A stretch of 52,809 bases of DNA from positions 1 to 52,809 of the forward strand of contig CALAMO010000033.1 of NCBI GenBank assembly GCA_937925855.1, written 5' to 3'. The notes under the pieces are model-generated. The model saw nothing but the letters and a program-made list of their open reading frames with translations. It was not told where the DNA came from and searched no databases. The DNA comes from an uncultured Thiotrichaceae bacterium. Its GTDB lineage: Bacteria > Pseudomonadota > Gammaproteobacteria > Thiotrichales > Thiotrichaceae. How positions within the stretch are numbered: position 1 is the first letter of the stretch; each line of letters opens with the position of its first letter. The translations under genes and the position numbers were made by a program. This document shows, piece after piece, positions 7,257-15,355 of the stretch.

Positions 7257-8798
7257 TTATTTTTGGGACTCAGCTGAAGACGATTCTGCTATATCTTCGG
7301 CTATTTGCTGCTCAATCGCACGCAGTTTTTTAAACTTGCGGTAGCTGGTGATCGCCATGAGTACTGCCAGGATCAGGAAAATCGCGCTAATGGGGCGGGT
7401 GAAGAAAATACTGGGGTCATCCTGTGACAACATCAGCGAACGCCGCATATTTTGCTCCGCCATTGGGCCAAGAATCAGCGCCAGCAGAATAGGGGAGACC
7501 GGGAACTTAGCCTGTCCCATAAAATACGCCAGCACCCCAATGCCCATCGCCAGCCACACATCAAAAAAGCTGAAACGCATGGAGTACGAGCCGACAATGC
7601 ATAACAGAAAAATGACCGGCGTTAAGACTTTAATGTCGATATTGATCAGCTTGGCGAATAATCTTGCGCCGCCGAGGCCTACGAATAGCAGCACGACCTG
7701 GCACAGGATCATGCCCGCAAAAATCGGATAAACAATGTCTAAATGATCTCTGAATAATAGCGGGCCGGGCTGGAAACCATGGATGGTCAGCGCCCCCAAC
7801 AAAACCGCTGTCACCGCGTCGCCCGGCACGCCCAGGGTCAGCATTGGAATCATCGCGCCGCCCGTTGCGCCATTATTTGCTGATTCAGGTGCAGCCACAC
7901 CTTCCAGCGCACCCTTGCCAAATTTTTCCGGCTGTTTCGAGGTTCTTTTTGCTTCGCCGTAGGCCACGAATGCCGCCACATCAGCACCTAATCCCGGCAC
8001 ACTGCCCGTCATTGCGCCCATGCCACCGGATTTAAACATGGTGGGCAATAAGGACTTCACTTCTTTGAAGCTCGGCAGAATCTTGCCGACTTTAGATTTC
8101 ACCTGCGGCACAATTTCCATTTTTTCGATATTGCGAAAGACCTGCGCAAAACCAAATAAACCGATGAGCGCTGGGATAAAGGTGACCCCGCCGAGTAAGT
8201 TCTCGCTGCCAAAGGTAAAGCGCGGCACGCCGGATAAGGGATCAAAACCGATGGTGGTAATCAGCAAGCCAAACAGGGCAGCAATGACGCCTTTTAATAA
8301 GGATTCACCCGAGATGGAAATAATCATGGTAAGGCCAAAAATAGCCAGCGCGAAAAATTCCGGTGGCCCAAAGCGCAGGCCAAACTGTGCGATCTGTGGC
8401 GCCAATAAGGCCATGATTAGTGCACCGATAGCACCGCCGACAAAGGAGGCGATCGTGGCAATACCAATCGCCTTACCCGCTTCGCCTTGTTGTGAAAGCG
8501 GGTAGCCGTCAATCAAAGTAGCGGCAGCGGCGGGTGTGCCCGGTGTTCTAATCAGAATACCGGAAATGGAGCCGCCGTAAATACCGCCGGTAAAGATACC
8601 CATTAACATCAGCAGCCCCTGAATCGGCGGCATGCTAAAGGTAAACGGAATCAATAAGGCACAGCCCATGGTCGCGGTCAGGCCCGGTAGACAGCCGACC
8701 ATAATGCCAGCGGTTACGCCAATAAGGATAAACAGCAGGCTGAACGGGTCACTAAAAATGGTTTGGAACGCACCCAATAACAGGACAATGCTCTCCAT
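7257..8798 (-). CDS. tctA: TTT-family transporter large permease TctA
   Basis: A 513-residue inner-membrane protein with about twelve hydrophobic segments. Family hallmarks visible include GCLPGLTATMG near the N-terminus, GGIYGGSISGILIRTPGTP (residues about 71-89) and the second-half repeat GSVPGLGADVAAFVAYGEAK with ESANNGATGG and PMLTLGVPGD. TctA is the large channel-forming subunit of tripartite tricarboxylate transporters, which use an ion gradient and a periplasmic binding protein to import carboxylates or sugar acids. It has a strong ribosome binding site (GGGAGAGG). Gene order tctC, tctB, tctA is standard. The substrate is unknown; nearby genes suggest a uronate or other hydroxy acid. 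Confidence 0.93.
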   Translation of the reverse strand: MESIVLLLGAFQTIFSDPFSLLFILIGVTAGIMVGCLPGLTATMGCALLIPFTFSMPPIQGLLMLMGIFTGGIYGGSISGILIRTPGTPAAAATLIDGYPLSQQGEAGKAIGIATIASFVGGAIGALIMALLAPQIAQFGLRFGPPEFFALAIFGLTMIISISGESLLKGVIAALFGLLITTIGFDPLSGVPRFTFGSENLLGGVTFIPALIGLFGFAQVFRNIEKMEIVPQVKSKVGKILPSFKEVKSLLPTMFKSGGMGAMTGSVPGLGADVAAFVAYGEAKRTSKQPEKFGKGALEGVAAPESANNGATGGAMIPMLTLGVPGDAVTAVLLGALTIHGFQPGPLLFRDHLDIVYPIFAGMILCQVVLLFVGLGGARLFAKLINIDIKVLTPVIFLLCIVGSYSMRFSFFDVWLAMGIGVLAYFMGQAKFPVSPILLALILGPMAEQNMRRSLMLSQDDPSIFFTRPISAIFLILAVLMAITSYRKFKKLRAIEQQIAEDIAESSSAESQK

Positions 8799-8850
8799 TT
8801 ACCTCTCCCAATAAATGTGGTTTTGGTGGTTAAAGGTTGAGTTATCGACC

Positions 8851-9315
8851 CTAAACAGGCGTGTAAAAAATCCCTTCCGGCAGGGGAATTTTCAGAAAAT
8901 AATGAAACAAACTGTACACAGCGGTCGCGACCAAAACGCTTACCAAGACCCTGATCCACAGCTTCTTTTGACCGAGATAGGTCATGACAACAAATAAGAA
9001 CAGTCCTGTCGCTAAATAGAACCCCAGAACATTCATCAACAGCACATAAGCGGTCGCAATCAGCAAAGTCACTGCGGTACGAAGCAAGCCCGGCTTATTC
9101 ATGGCTTCGAGGTTTTTGAGTGCTTTACCGCGCAGTGCCTGAATGATGAGGCCGACAGCGGCCAGAAATAGCATGAATGACAGTGCCTGCGGGAAGAAAT
9201 TTGGCCCGTAACTATTCACGCCCCGGCCTGCATACTGCTCGGCGTATAAATAGATGGCGACGCTTAACAGGCATAAGATGATGCCGATCCCAATATCAAT
9301 TCGTTTACTATCCAT
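8851..9315 (-). CDS. tctB: TTT-family transporter small permease TctB
   Basis: A 154-residue protein with four predicted membrane helices: an N-terminal one around IGIGIILCLLSVAIYL, a second after the conserved YGPNFFPQ loop, and a closely spaced pair near residues 85-140. The loop RGVNSYGPNFFPQALS between helices 1 and 2 corresponds to the usual GPxxFP motif. TctB is the small membrane subunit partnering TctA. It lies between tctC and tctA; the 165-base gap to tctC holds a long inverted repeat, and the gap to tctA is 52 bases. No strong ribosome binding site is visible. Confidence 0.88.
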   Translation of the reverse strand: MDSKRIDIGIGIILCLLSVAIYLYAEQYAGRGVNSYGPNFFPQALSFMLFLAAVGLIIQALRGKALKNLEAMNKPGLLRTAVTLLIATAYVLLMNVLGFYLATGLFLFVVMTYLGQKKLWIRVLVSVLVATAVYSLFHYFLKIPLPEGIFYTPV

Positions 9316-9350
9316 TACACACCGTTGTGTTGTTTTTGCTTAGGCTGAGT

Positions 9351-9458
9351 AAAACACCCTCACCCCCCAGCCCCCTCATAGGGCGAGGGGGAGAATAAGT
9401 GACTGACTTCTTTAGCCCCTCTCCTTTTGAGGGAGAGGGGTTGGGGTGAGGGTGTTTT
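9351..9458. repeat. Long imperfect inverted repeat between tctC and tctB
   Basis: Outer arms begin AAAACACCCTCACCCC and end with the reverse complement GGGGTGAGGGTGTTTT. Inner arms form two further C-rich/G-rich hairpins (near 9370-9405 and 9416-9440). A TA dinucleotide flanks each end, as would follow insertion of a small non-coding element. C/G-rich palindromes of this style are scattered in many proteobacterial genomes. In the transcript it would fold into a large branched hairpin between tctC and tctB, which could lower expression of the permeases relative to the binding protein. Confidence 0.75.
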
Positions 9459-9480
9459 AAGGCTTTTATCTTTGCAGCTA

Positions 9481-10437
9481 TTACTCTTTCAACAAACCCA
9501 CCGCATCCAGCGTTGGCTTAAGTGCTTCTTCCATACTGCCAAGAAACTCGCCGAAGCCCGCCGCGTCTTTGTAGACCAACATCAGGCCAACGCCTTTGGT
9601 AAATTCAACAAACTCAGGGTCATCAAACATCTTCTTGAAACCGGCTTCCAGAAACTTCACCCGATCTTCTGGTACGCCTTTAGGTAAGGCCAGACCACGC
9701 CAATCCAGTACCGGTGCGTCCAGTTTATAACCCGCTTCTTCCAGCGTTGGGGTATCCGGGAAAGCCGGGTGGCGTTCCAGCGCGTTAACCGCCAGGATAT
9801 TCACCTGACCGGCTTCGCTCAGCTGCTTAACCTCGTCAATACCGGTGGCTGCTACCGTCACATGACCGCCTAATAGCGCAGTACGGGTTGGCGCACCGCC
9901 GTCAAAAGGAATGTAGTTGAATTTAGCTTCCTGCAGTACCCCCAGCGAAGCCGCTGATAAGTGCCATGCGCCACCCGCACCGGTGTGACCCAGTGTAACG
10001 ATGCCCGGATTCTCTTTGGCGTACTTCATCAGGTCATCCAGCGTCTTGAACTGCGAGTCCGCTGCGACGCTCAGTGCTGCTGAGCTTTGGTTTAGCAGCT
10101 GCAGTAACTCAAAGTCACGGTAAGTCATGTCAGACAGGCCCATCAGCTTATACGTGCTGAGGCCAAAGGTGATCATGCCGACCGAGTAACCATCGGGACG
10201 TGCCGTCTTAGCCGCACTCATACCGACCACGCCGCCGCCGCCGGTCTTATTAACGACATTGACGTTAACGCCGAGGTGCTTTTTGCCGCTTTTTGCTAAG
10301 GCGCGTGCGATGGTGTCAGTACCACCACCGGCTGACCAGGGGACAATCAGGGTGATGTCCTTCTCTGGGAAATCTGCGGATGCAGCCGAGCTGAAGGCGA
10401 ACAGAGCCGCCGCACACAATGATAAGAGCTTCTTCAT
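9481..10437 (-). CDS. tctC: TTT-family periplasmic substrate-binding protein TctC
   Basis: A 318-residue exported binding protein. The signal peptide (MKKLLSLCAAALFAFSSAASA) is followed by FPEKDITLIVPWSAGGGTDT, the hallmark opening of the TctC/BugT family. Conserved pieces include GHTGAGGAWHLS, PFDGGAPTRTALLGGHV and a C-terminal helix region. It captures a carboxylate in the periplasm and hands it to TctAB. I chose the ATG at 10437 over one at 10452 because GGAGAAGGA sits at ideal distance before it and the shorter form starts as a normal signal peptide. The promoter region contains a palindromic element shared with the hydrolase gene at 4711-5604. Confidence 0.92.
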   Translation of the reverse strand: MKKLLSLCAAALFAFSSAASADFPEKDITLIVPWSAGGGTDTIARALAKSGKKHLGVNVNVVNKTGGGGVVGMSAAKTARPDGYSVGMITFGLSTYKLMGLSDMTYRDFELLQLLNQSSAALSVAADSQFKTLDDLMKYAKENPGIVTLGHTGAGGAWHLSAASLGVLQEAKFNYIPFDGGAPTRTALLGGHVTVAATGIDEVKQLSEAGQVNILAVNALERHPAFPDTPTLEEAGYKLDAPVLDWRGLALPKGVPEDRVKFLEAGFKKMFDDPEFVEFTKGVGLMLVYKDAAGFGEFLGSMEEALKPTLDAVGLLKE

Positions 10438-10464
10438 ACTTTCCTTCTCCATTAAATGTAATCT

Positions 10465-10480
10465 AGTATGCTAGTATAAA
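10465..10480. promoter_or_regulatory. Putative operator AGTATGCTAGTATAAA
   Basis: The core TATGCTAGTATA is a palindrome with one mismatch pair, 28 to 43 bases upstream of the tctC start. Twelve of 16 bases match the perfect palindrome at 5635-5650. The divergent GntR gene at 10653 is the obvious candidate binder, but that is inference. Confidence 0.5.
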
Positions 10481-10652
10481 ACTATGCTGTTCACAATTGT
10501 TGTTTTAGGGTCGGGAACGAATAAATTTATGGGTAGTTGGCGCTTAATAGCGCTTTAAGGCAAAATGTTTCCGTTGCAATTGAAGATTTCAACGCTTGCG
10601 GGGTGCATGCCCCAGATAAAACTTTGGAAAGTCATGACGTACAAGAGAGCTT

Positions 10653-11333
10653 ATGCAGCCGTTAACTGACATCATCAAACGCCCGACTACAACCGATTTG
10701 GTATTCACTCAACTACACGACGATATTGTGTCGTTGCGGGTATTGCCGGGTGATAAATTATCTGAGGTGGAGGTCGCCAGGCGTTTTGGTGTGTCGCGCC
10801 AGCCGGTGCGGGATGCGATTAACCGCCTGTATCATCAGGACTTAGTCTGGATTCAGCCGCAGAAAGCGACCAAGGTACGGGGTTTCTCGCTGGAGCGTAT
10901 TAACCGCGCCCGCTTTGTGCGCCTTGCGGTTGAATTAGAAGTCATACAGCGTGCCTGCGCCGTGTGGGATGACGCCTGTGCGGAAAAACTACAGCATAAC
11001 CTCGACCAGCAACAGCAAGCGATTCGCCAGCAGCAGGGCGATCAGTTTCATCAAATCGACTCTGAATTTCACACCCTGATTTGTGAATTAAGCGGCTGTG
11101 AGTCCGTTATCCCTACTATTCGGGAATGCCGACAGAAAACCGACCGCCTGTGTGTGCTGAGCATTGATCATCACAGTGATATCGAAACCATACTGGATGA
11201 TCATAAAGCACTGGCGGATGCCTTGAGCCGACGTTCAACTGCCGATGCCACCAGTCTTATTCGCAATCACCTCAGCCGATTGGACGCTACGATTGCTGCG
11301 GTGCATGAGGCGCATGCCGATTATTTTGAATAG
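10653..11333 (+). CDS. GntR-family (FCD domain) transcriptional regulator
   Basis: A 226-residue regulator with an N-terminal winged helix (residues about 15-75, including the recognition segment EVARRFGVSRQPVRDAINRL) and a C-terminal all-helical FCD ligand domain. The FCD metal-binding type residues appear in QIDSEFHTLI and later His-containing helices (NHLSRLD). Such proteins sense small carboxylates or sugar acids and usually repress adjacent catabolic operons. It is divergent from the tctCBA operon, whose promoter carries a palindrome that is likely its operator, and it may also control the hydrolase at 4711. Confidence 0.88.
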   Translation: MQPLTDIIKRPTTTDLVFTQLHDDIVSLRVLPGDKLSEVEVARRFGVSRQPVRDAINRLYHQDLVWIQPQKATKVRGFSLERINRARFVRLAVELEVIQRACAVWDDACAEKLQHNLDQQQQAIRQQQGDQFHQIDSEFHTLICELSGCESVIPTIRECRQKTDRLCVLSIDHHSDIETILDDHKALADALSRRSTADATSLIRNHLSRLDATIAAVHEAHADYFE

Positions 11334-11373
11334 CCCTTAGGCCGCAGCCTACTTCACTGTCATGCTTCCAATA

Positions 11374-12600
11374 TCAATAATTCCAAAGCGTCCCATCCAC
11401 GAGCCGCGTCACCGGATGGAAACCCTGTTCATAGCGATAACGCAGTGCCTCCGTTTCATCAAAATCCACCCCCAGCCCCGGCGCGTCGCTCACATAAAAT
11501 AAACCGTCCACCAGTTTATGCTCGGACGGAAATAACGCAGCACACTCCGGCGTATCCAGCACCAGGTATTCTTGTATGCCAAAATTCGGCGCCCAGGCAT
11601 TCAGGTGGTGCTGCGCCGCCATGGAGATTGGCGAGTGGCTTGGTGCGCCGTGAAAGCCGGTGCGCACATGGTGTAAACCGGCTAAGTCAATAATCCGTTT
11701 CACATGGGTAATGCCACCGGCATACGTTACGGCGACCCGGATAAAATCAATCAGCTCTTCCTCGATCAGTTTGTTGCAGTCATAAATCGAGTTAAACACC
11801 TCGCCAATCGCCAGCGGAATAGTGGAGTGCTGGCGCACATAACGCAGCGCTGCCTGATCTTCCGCAGGCGTCGGGTCTTCCAGCCAATACAGATTAAACG
11901 GCTCCAGCGTTTTAGCGAACGCCGCGGCCTCACGCGGTAGCAGGCGATGATGCACGTCATGCAACACCTTTAGCTCATCACCAAAGCGCTCCCGAATCCT
12001 GGTAAAGACTTCTGGCATATAGCGGATGTACTTATCCGTATCCCAGATTTCTTCTTTGGGCACCGAACCGGAGAAATCAGTAATAAAGTTCTTCTCCAGC
12101 CCGTCCTGTTCACTCACGCCATAGCCATGCGTCGGCATACCAGGAATGCCACACTGTACACGCACCGCCTGATAACCCTGTTGCACATAGTCCTCAATCG
12201 AATCCAACAGCACCTCCAGATTCGACCCGGTCGCATGCGCATAAACCAGACAGCCGTCCCGGCTCTTACCGCCAAACAGCTGATACAGCGGCAGTCCGGC
12301 AAGCTTGGCTTTAATATCCCACAGCGCCATATCAATCGCGCCAAATGCCGCCATCGCAATCGGGCCGCGCCGAAAGTAGGCGCCGCGATAAAAGTATTGC
12401 CACAGGTCTTCACTATTGCGCGGGTCTTTCCCGATCAGGCATTGCACCAGATAGTCCTGTAGATAGGCGGCAGTGAGGGTTTCGCGGTTATTGAGGGTGG
12501 CGTCACCCAGACCATAAATACCCTCATCAGTGATGATTTTGAGGGTAACATAGTTTTTTTTGGGGCCGCCGAGGAAGACTTTTGCATCGGTGATTTTCAA
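11374..12600 (-). CDS. Mannonate-dehydratase-family enolase (ManD/RspA-like)
   Basis: A 408-residue enolase-superfamily enzyme close to RspA/ManD. Diagnostic features are NYVTLKIITDEGIYGLGDAT near the start, VRVQCGIPG, the HDVHHRL segment with an Asp metal ligand and an acid/base His, the ligands Glu in EDPTPAED and IGEVFN, and the His in TGFHGAPSHS; it ends in a typical DGTLWNY. Efficient members dehydrate D-mannonate to 2-keto-3-deoxy-D-gluconate, others act weakly on gluconate. The start is a TTG at 12600: it aligns with the family N-terminus (MKIxxAxVF) and has AAGGT upstream. A 16-codon ORF ends in a TGA overlapping this TTG. Confidence 0.85.
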   Translation of the reverse strand: MKITDAKVFLGGPKKNYVTLKIITDEGIYGLGDATLNNRETLTAAYLQDYLVQCLIGKDPRNSEDLWQYFYRGAYFRRGPIAMAAFGAIDMALWDIKAKLAGLPLYQLFGGKSRDGCLVYAHATGSNLEVLLDSIEDYVQQGYQAVRVQCGIPGMPTHGYGVSEQDGLEKNFITDFSGSVPKEEIWDTDKYIRYMPEVFTRIRERFGDELKVLHDVHHRLLPREAAAFAKTLEPFNLYWLEDPTPAEDQAALRYVRQHSTIPLAIGEVFNSIYDCNKLIEEELIDFIRVAVTYAGGITHVKRIIDLAGLHHVRTGFHGAPSHSPISMAAQHHLNAWAPNFGIQEYLVLDTPECAALFPSEHKLVDGLFYVSDAPGLGVDFDETEALRYRYEQGFHPVTRLVDGTLWNY

Positions 12601-12690
12601 AGTGCTTTTACCTTGTACCCAGCGACGGTTACGCTGACTGTTTTCATTGCTTGCTCACTAAACCATTGGTTTGGAGGAGGCTGATAGGGC

Positions 12691-12880
12691 GTCGAACCCC
12701 ACCCTAACCCTCCCCTTATCAAGGGAGGGCACTCAGTTGTGCAAATAGTCATGAGCACCGATAATCTGATAGAGCTAAACTTTGCTTAAAGTTTTGTCCT
12801 AAACGATTTCCCCAGACGGTATTTCATACTGAGGCAAAGCTCCCTCCCTTGATAAGGGGAGGGCTGGGGAGGGGTTTGAC
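12691..12880. repeat. Long inverted repeat with nested palindromes between the PL15-like gene and manD
   Basis: The left arm (12691-12730, beginning GTCGAACCCCACCC) and the right arm (12839-12880, ending GGGGTTTGAC) are about 85-90% complementary over 40 bases, separated by roughly 108 bases. Each arm itself contains a palindrome of the form CCTCCCCTTATCAAGGGAGG. No coding potential is seen inside. This fills most of the 303-base gap between manD and the upstream lyase gene. It may terminate or process the transcript, or be a small non-autonomous mobile element. Confidence 0.75.
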
Positions 12881-12903
12881 ACCACCCCAGTACTTATCAA
12901 TTT

Positions 12904-15237
12904 CTACTCCGCCCGCGCCAGCTTCTGCACCACAATTTTAAACGACCGCTCTTCCGCATCGGTAAAATACAGATTGCAGTCATAGCCCTGATCATCTAAA
13001 AAGTGGAAAATCCGTTTGGGTTCTTTCAGGCGATAAGGCACTAACAGGGTCGCAATACGATGCCGCTTACTCGCCGGAAAATTCCCACTCAGAAAGCTAC
13101 CAACCGGCAAACCTTCATATTCAGCCGGATTAACACCAGGATAACCTTCCTGCTGGGTGAGCTCAGCCTTGCCGCCCTCCGACCAGATGTACTGTCCGTA
13201 AAAGCCAGCCTGTGCGCCGTTGTAGCGGAAAGAATTGTTGCCCAGCTGGAATGGCCCGTTGCTGTGCAAGAGCCACTGTACTTCCACCGCCTCATCAGCA
13301 TCAACGTTATCAATAATCACGAAGTAGCTGTTCTGCACGAAGTAAACCTCGCGCTCAACGCGGGTCACCTGTGGGTTAAAGTGCTGGTAGGCCGGGGTGG
13401 CGTCGCTGCGGATATAAATGTGGTCGTCATGCTCCTGCGCGTCCACAATCTGGCCGGTGGAACGCATGGCAATGGCTTTGTCTTTATCGGCGTATTGGCC
13501 CTTACCATTGATCAGAATGGCGTTCTTAGAATGGGTTTGGCGTCGCCATTTTTGGTGCATATCGCTGCCGAAGGCGACGTAATAGCCGGACTGTACCGCT
13601 AAATCTTCACCGTAGGCGGATAAGCAAAAGGCGTTTTGGTCGCCGTGGCTGTGGCTGATCGAACCAAAGCTACTGGATTTCAGCACGAAGTGAATGTGCT
13701 GGGTCGGGTCATCCATACGGTGCTGGATCGCGGCCCAGCCGGTGCCCTTAAACCAGCGCAGTTTGTCAATATCAGCGGGCGGTACGGCTGCCACCTGTGG
13801 GAAGTCATGGCGGTACATCATTTCATCGAAATTAAAATCCCACCAGCCGTAGTTATAAAACGCCATTTCCGTACCGGGGTCGTTGCGTTTAATTTCTTCG
13901 TAATACCACTGGTAAGCCGCGTTACCGGTCACGCCAGCAAACTGGCGTACGTTATAACCCAGCTTTAAACAGATGGTATCGCCCAGGGTAGAATCGTCGC
14001 CAAAGGTAGCGCGCCGGATACCGGGCGGTTTGGTATACATTGGGAAATCGGCGGTGTGTTGGAAGAAACGGCGCTGATACAGGTCAATCCCCATATAACT
14101 TTTCATCAGATTGGCCGCTTCAATCAGGTAGGCCATCGCGGTCATCCAGTAATGCGGCCCTTCGGCCCAGCCGCCCTGATCATCACCCCACGGCGTATAC
14201 ACCGTGGATAAAAACTCAATGGAATAATCCAGCCATTCCTGTGCTTCTGGCTCTTCATCCCACATAGCCATACAGGCCGGAATAAGTACCGCATATACCG
14301 AACGTACGGCGTGGCTGTCGTACGGGAATAGGTGGATATTCGCCCCTTTGATTGCATGCTCGGCGACCTGCCGGGTTCTTGCCAGCAGGGCTGCCCGCAC
14401 CGTGTTGCGCTCTTCGGTGCTGAGTTCACTGTGTAGCCAGTCATAACCCCAGGCCAGTGCCACACACACCCGATAGGCCCATTCATCGGTATAAGCGCGC
14501 GAAGTCGTGCCATCCGGGTTCCATTGCGCCGCTGACAATAGCCAGTCTTTTGCTTTGGCTAAGTACTCTGGTTTTTCCAGCACTTTACCCGCAATCGCCA
14601 GATGCCGGATGGCGTAAATCAGCTCCTGGCAGTCGATATAAGTCTGCCGCCAGATGGGTGCAACGCGGGTGTTATTCGGGTACGGCTCAGGCTCGGGCAT
14701 TACCGGGCGTTCCAGCCACGGTAAGACCGACTTTTCAAAGAACACATCCCAGCCGCAACAGGCCGGATCGTCTGTGATAGATTGCCGGAAATCTTTGATG
14801 CTGTCCGGGTTGAGCCATAGGCGGGGGTGTGCGGTGGACAAATTAGCGTAGCGCTGTTCGCGGGTGGCTAAGGGTACCTGTGTGGCTTCCTGAGAAATCG
14901 AGAATGTTCTGGTGGAACTCCAGTCGCTCGTCGCTGCTTGTGTGGTTTCATCCCACACTGCGTATGACCAGAAATAGCGCCCGGCGTCAAAGGTGACGCC
15001 GGGGGTAAAGAAATTCAGGGTTATATCGGTAAATACCCGGGTTGTTGCCTGCGGGAAGTCCTCATCATGCGAGACCCGAATGACGTAATGCGCTTCATCT
15101 TCCACCACCGGCAGCCACATAAAGCGCGGCGGGTTTTCGATGACCTCAACGTTGTTGGCGGGTGCGTATTGAATATTCAGGCGTCCGGCTTTGGGTTCGT
15201 CGAGGTAGGCGGTGGATCGTTGGTCAGTAGAAGACAT
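12904..15237 (-). CDS. PL15-type exolytic oligoalginate lyase (heparinase II/III-like)
   Basis: A 777-residue protein without signal peptide, so cytoplasmic. It has an N-terminal beta domain (about residues 15-115, DUF4962-like), a central alpha/alpha toroid and a C-terminal heparinase II/III-like beta-sandwich (including HSHGDQNAF). Family PL15 enzymes A1-IV and Atu3025 are about 776 residues with this same order. Catalytic His311 and Tyr365 of Atu3025, as I recall them, correspond with constant offset to His309 (in YDSHAVRSVYA) and Tyr363 (in WAEGPHYWMTA) here. Such enzymes cut alginate oligosaccharides from the end, releasing unsaturated monouronate that becomes DEH. The gene follows an importer operon of the matching type, which strongly supports the role. 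Confidence 0.85.
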   Translation of the reverse strand: MSSTDQRSTAYLDEPKAGRLNIQYAPANNVEVIENPPRFMWLPVVEDEAHYVIRVSHDEDFPQATTRVFTDITLNFFTPGVTFDAGRYFWSYAVWDETTQAATSDWSSTRTFSISQEATQVPLATREQRYANLSTAHPRLWLNPDSIKDFRQSITDDPACCGWDVFFEKSVLPWLERPVMPEPEPYPNNTRVAPIWRQTYIDCQELIYAIRHLAIAGKVLEKPEYLAKAKDWLLSAAQWNPDGTTSRAYTDEWAYRVCVALAWGYDWLHSELSTEERNTVRAALLARTRQVAEHAIKGANIHLFPYDSHAVRSVYAVLIPACMAMWDEEPEAQEWLDYSIEFLSTVYTPWGDDQGGWAEGPHYWMTAMAYLIEAANLMKSYMGIDLYQRRFFQHTADFPMYTKPPGIRRATFGDDSTLGDTICLKLGYNVRQFAGVTGNAAYQWYYEEIKRNDPGTEMAFYNYGWWDFNFDEMMYRHDFPQVAAVPPADIDKLRWFKGTGWAAIQHRMDDPTQHIHFVLKSSSFGSISHSHGDQNAFCLSAYGEDLAVQSGYYVAFGSDMHQKWRRQTHSKNAILINGKGQYADKDKAIAMRSTGQIVDAQEHDDHIYIRSDATPAYQHFNPQVTRVEREVYFVQNSYFVIIDNVDADEAVEVQWLLHSNGPFQLGNNSFRYNGAQAGFYGQYIWSEGGKAELTQQEGYPGVNPAEYEGLPVGSFLSGNFPASKRHRIATLLVPYRLKEPKRIFHFLDDQGYDCNLYFTDAEERSFKIVVQKLARAE

Positions 15238-15283
15238 TGGTATTAGTTTTTCTGTTAGGTAAGGAGAGTTATATATCCAAAAC

Positions 15284-15309
15284 GCTGCCCACCGATCACG
15301 GCGGGCAGC
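15284..15309 (-). terminator. Intercistronic hairpin before the lyase gene
   Basis: Arms GCTGCCC and GGGCAGC with inner CC/GG pairs form a strong stem. In the direction of transcription (leftwards) it is followed by GTTTTGG, a weak U-run. It may be a partial terminator that reduces lyase expression relative to the binding protein. Confidence 0.5.
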
Positions 15310-15315
15310 CTGGAG

Positions 15316-15342
15316 AACCTGTGCGTAGTCTAAACACAGGTT
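15316..15342 (-). promoter_or_regulatory. Intercistronic stem-loop just after the binding-protein gene
   Basis: A perfect 8-base stem (AACCTGTG / CACAGGTT) with an 11-base loop begins 13 bases after the binding-protein stop. There is no U-run, so a role in protecting the upstream mRNA 3' end is more likely than termination. Confidence 0.5.
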
Positions 15343-15355
15343 TGAGGAGGACTAT

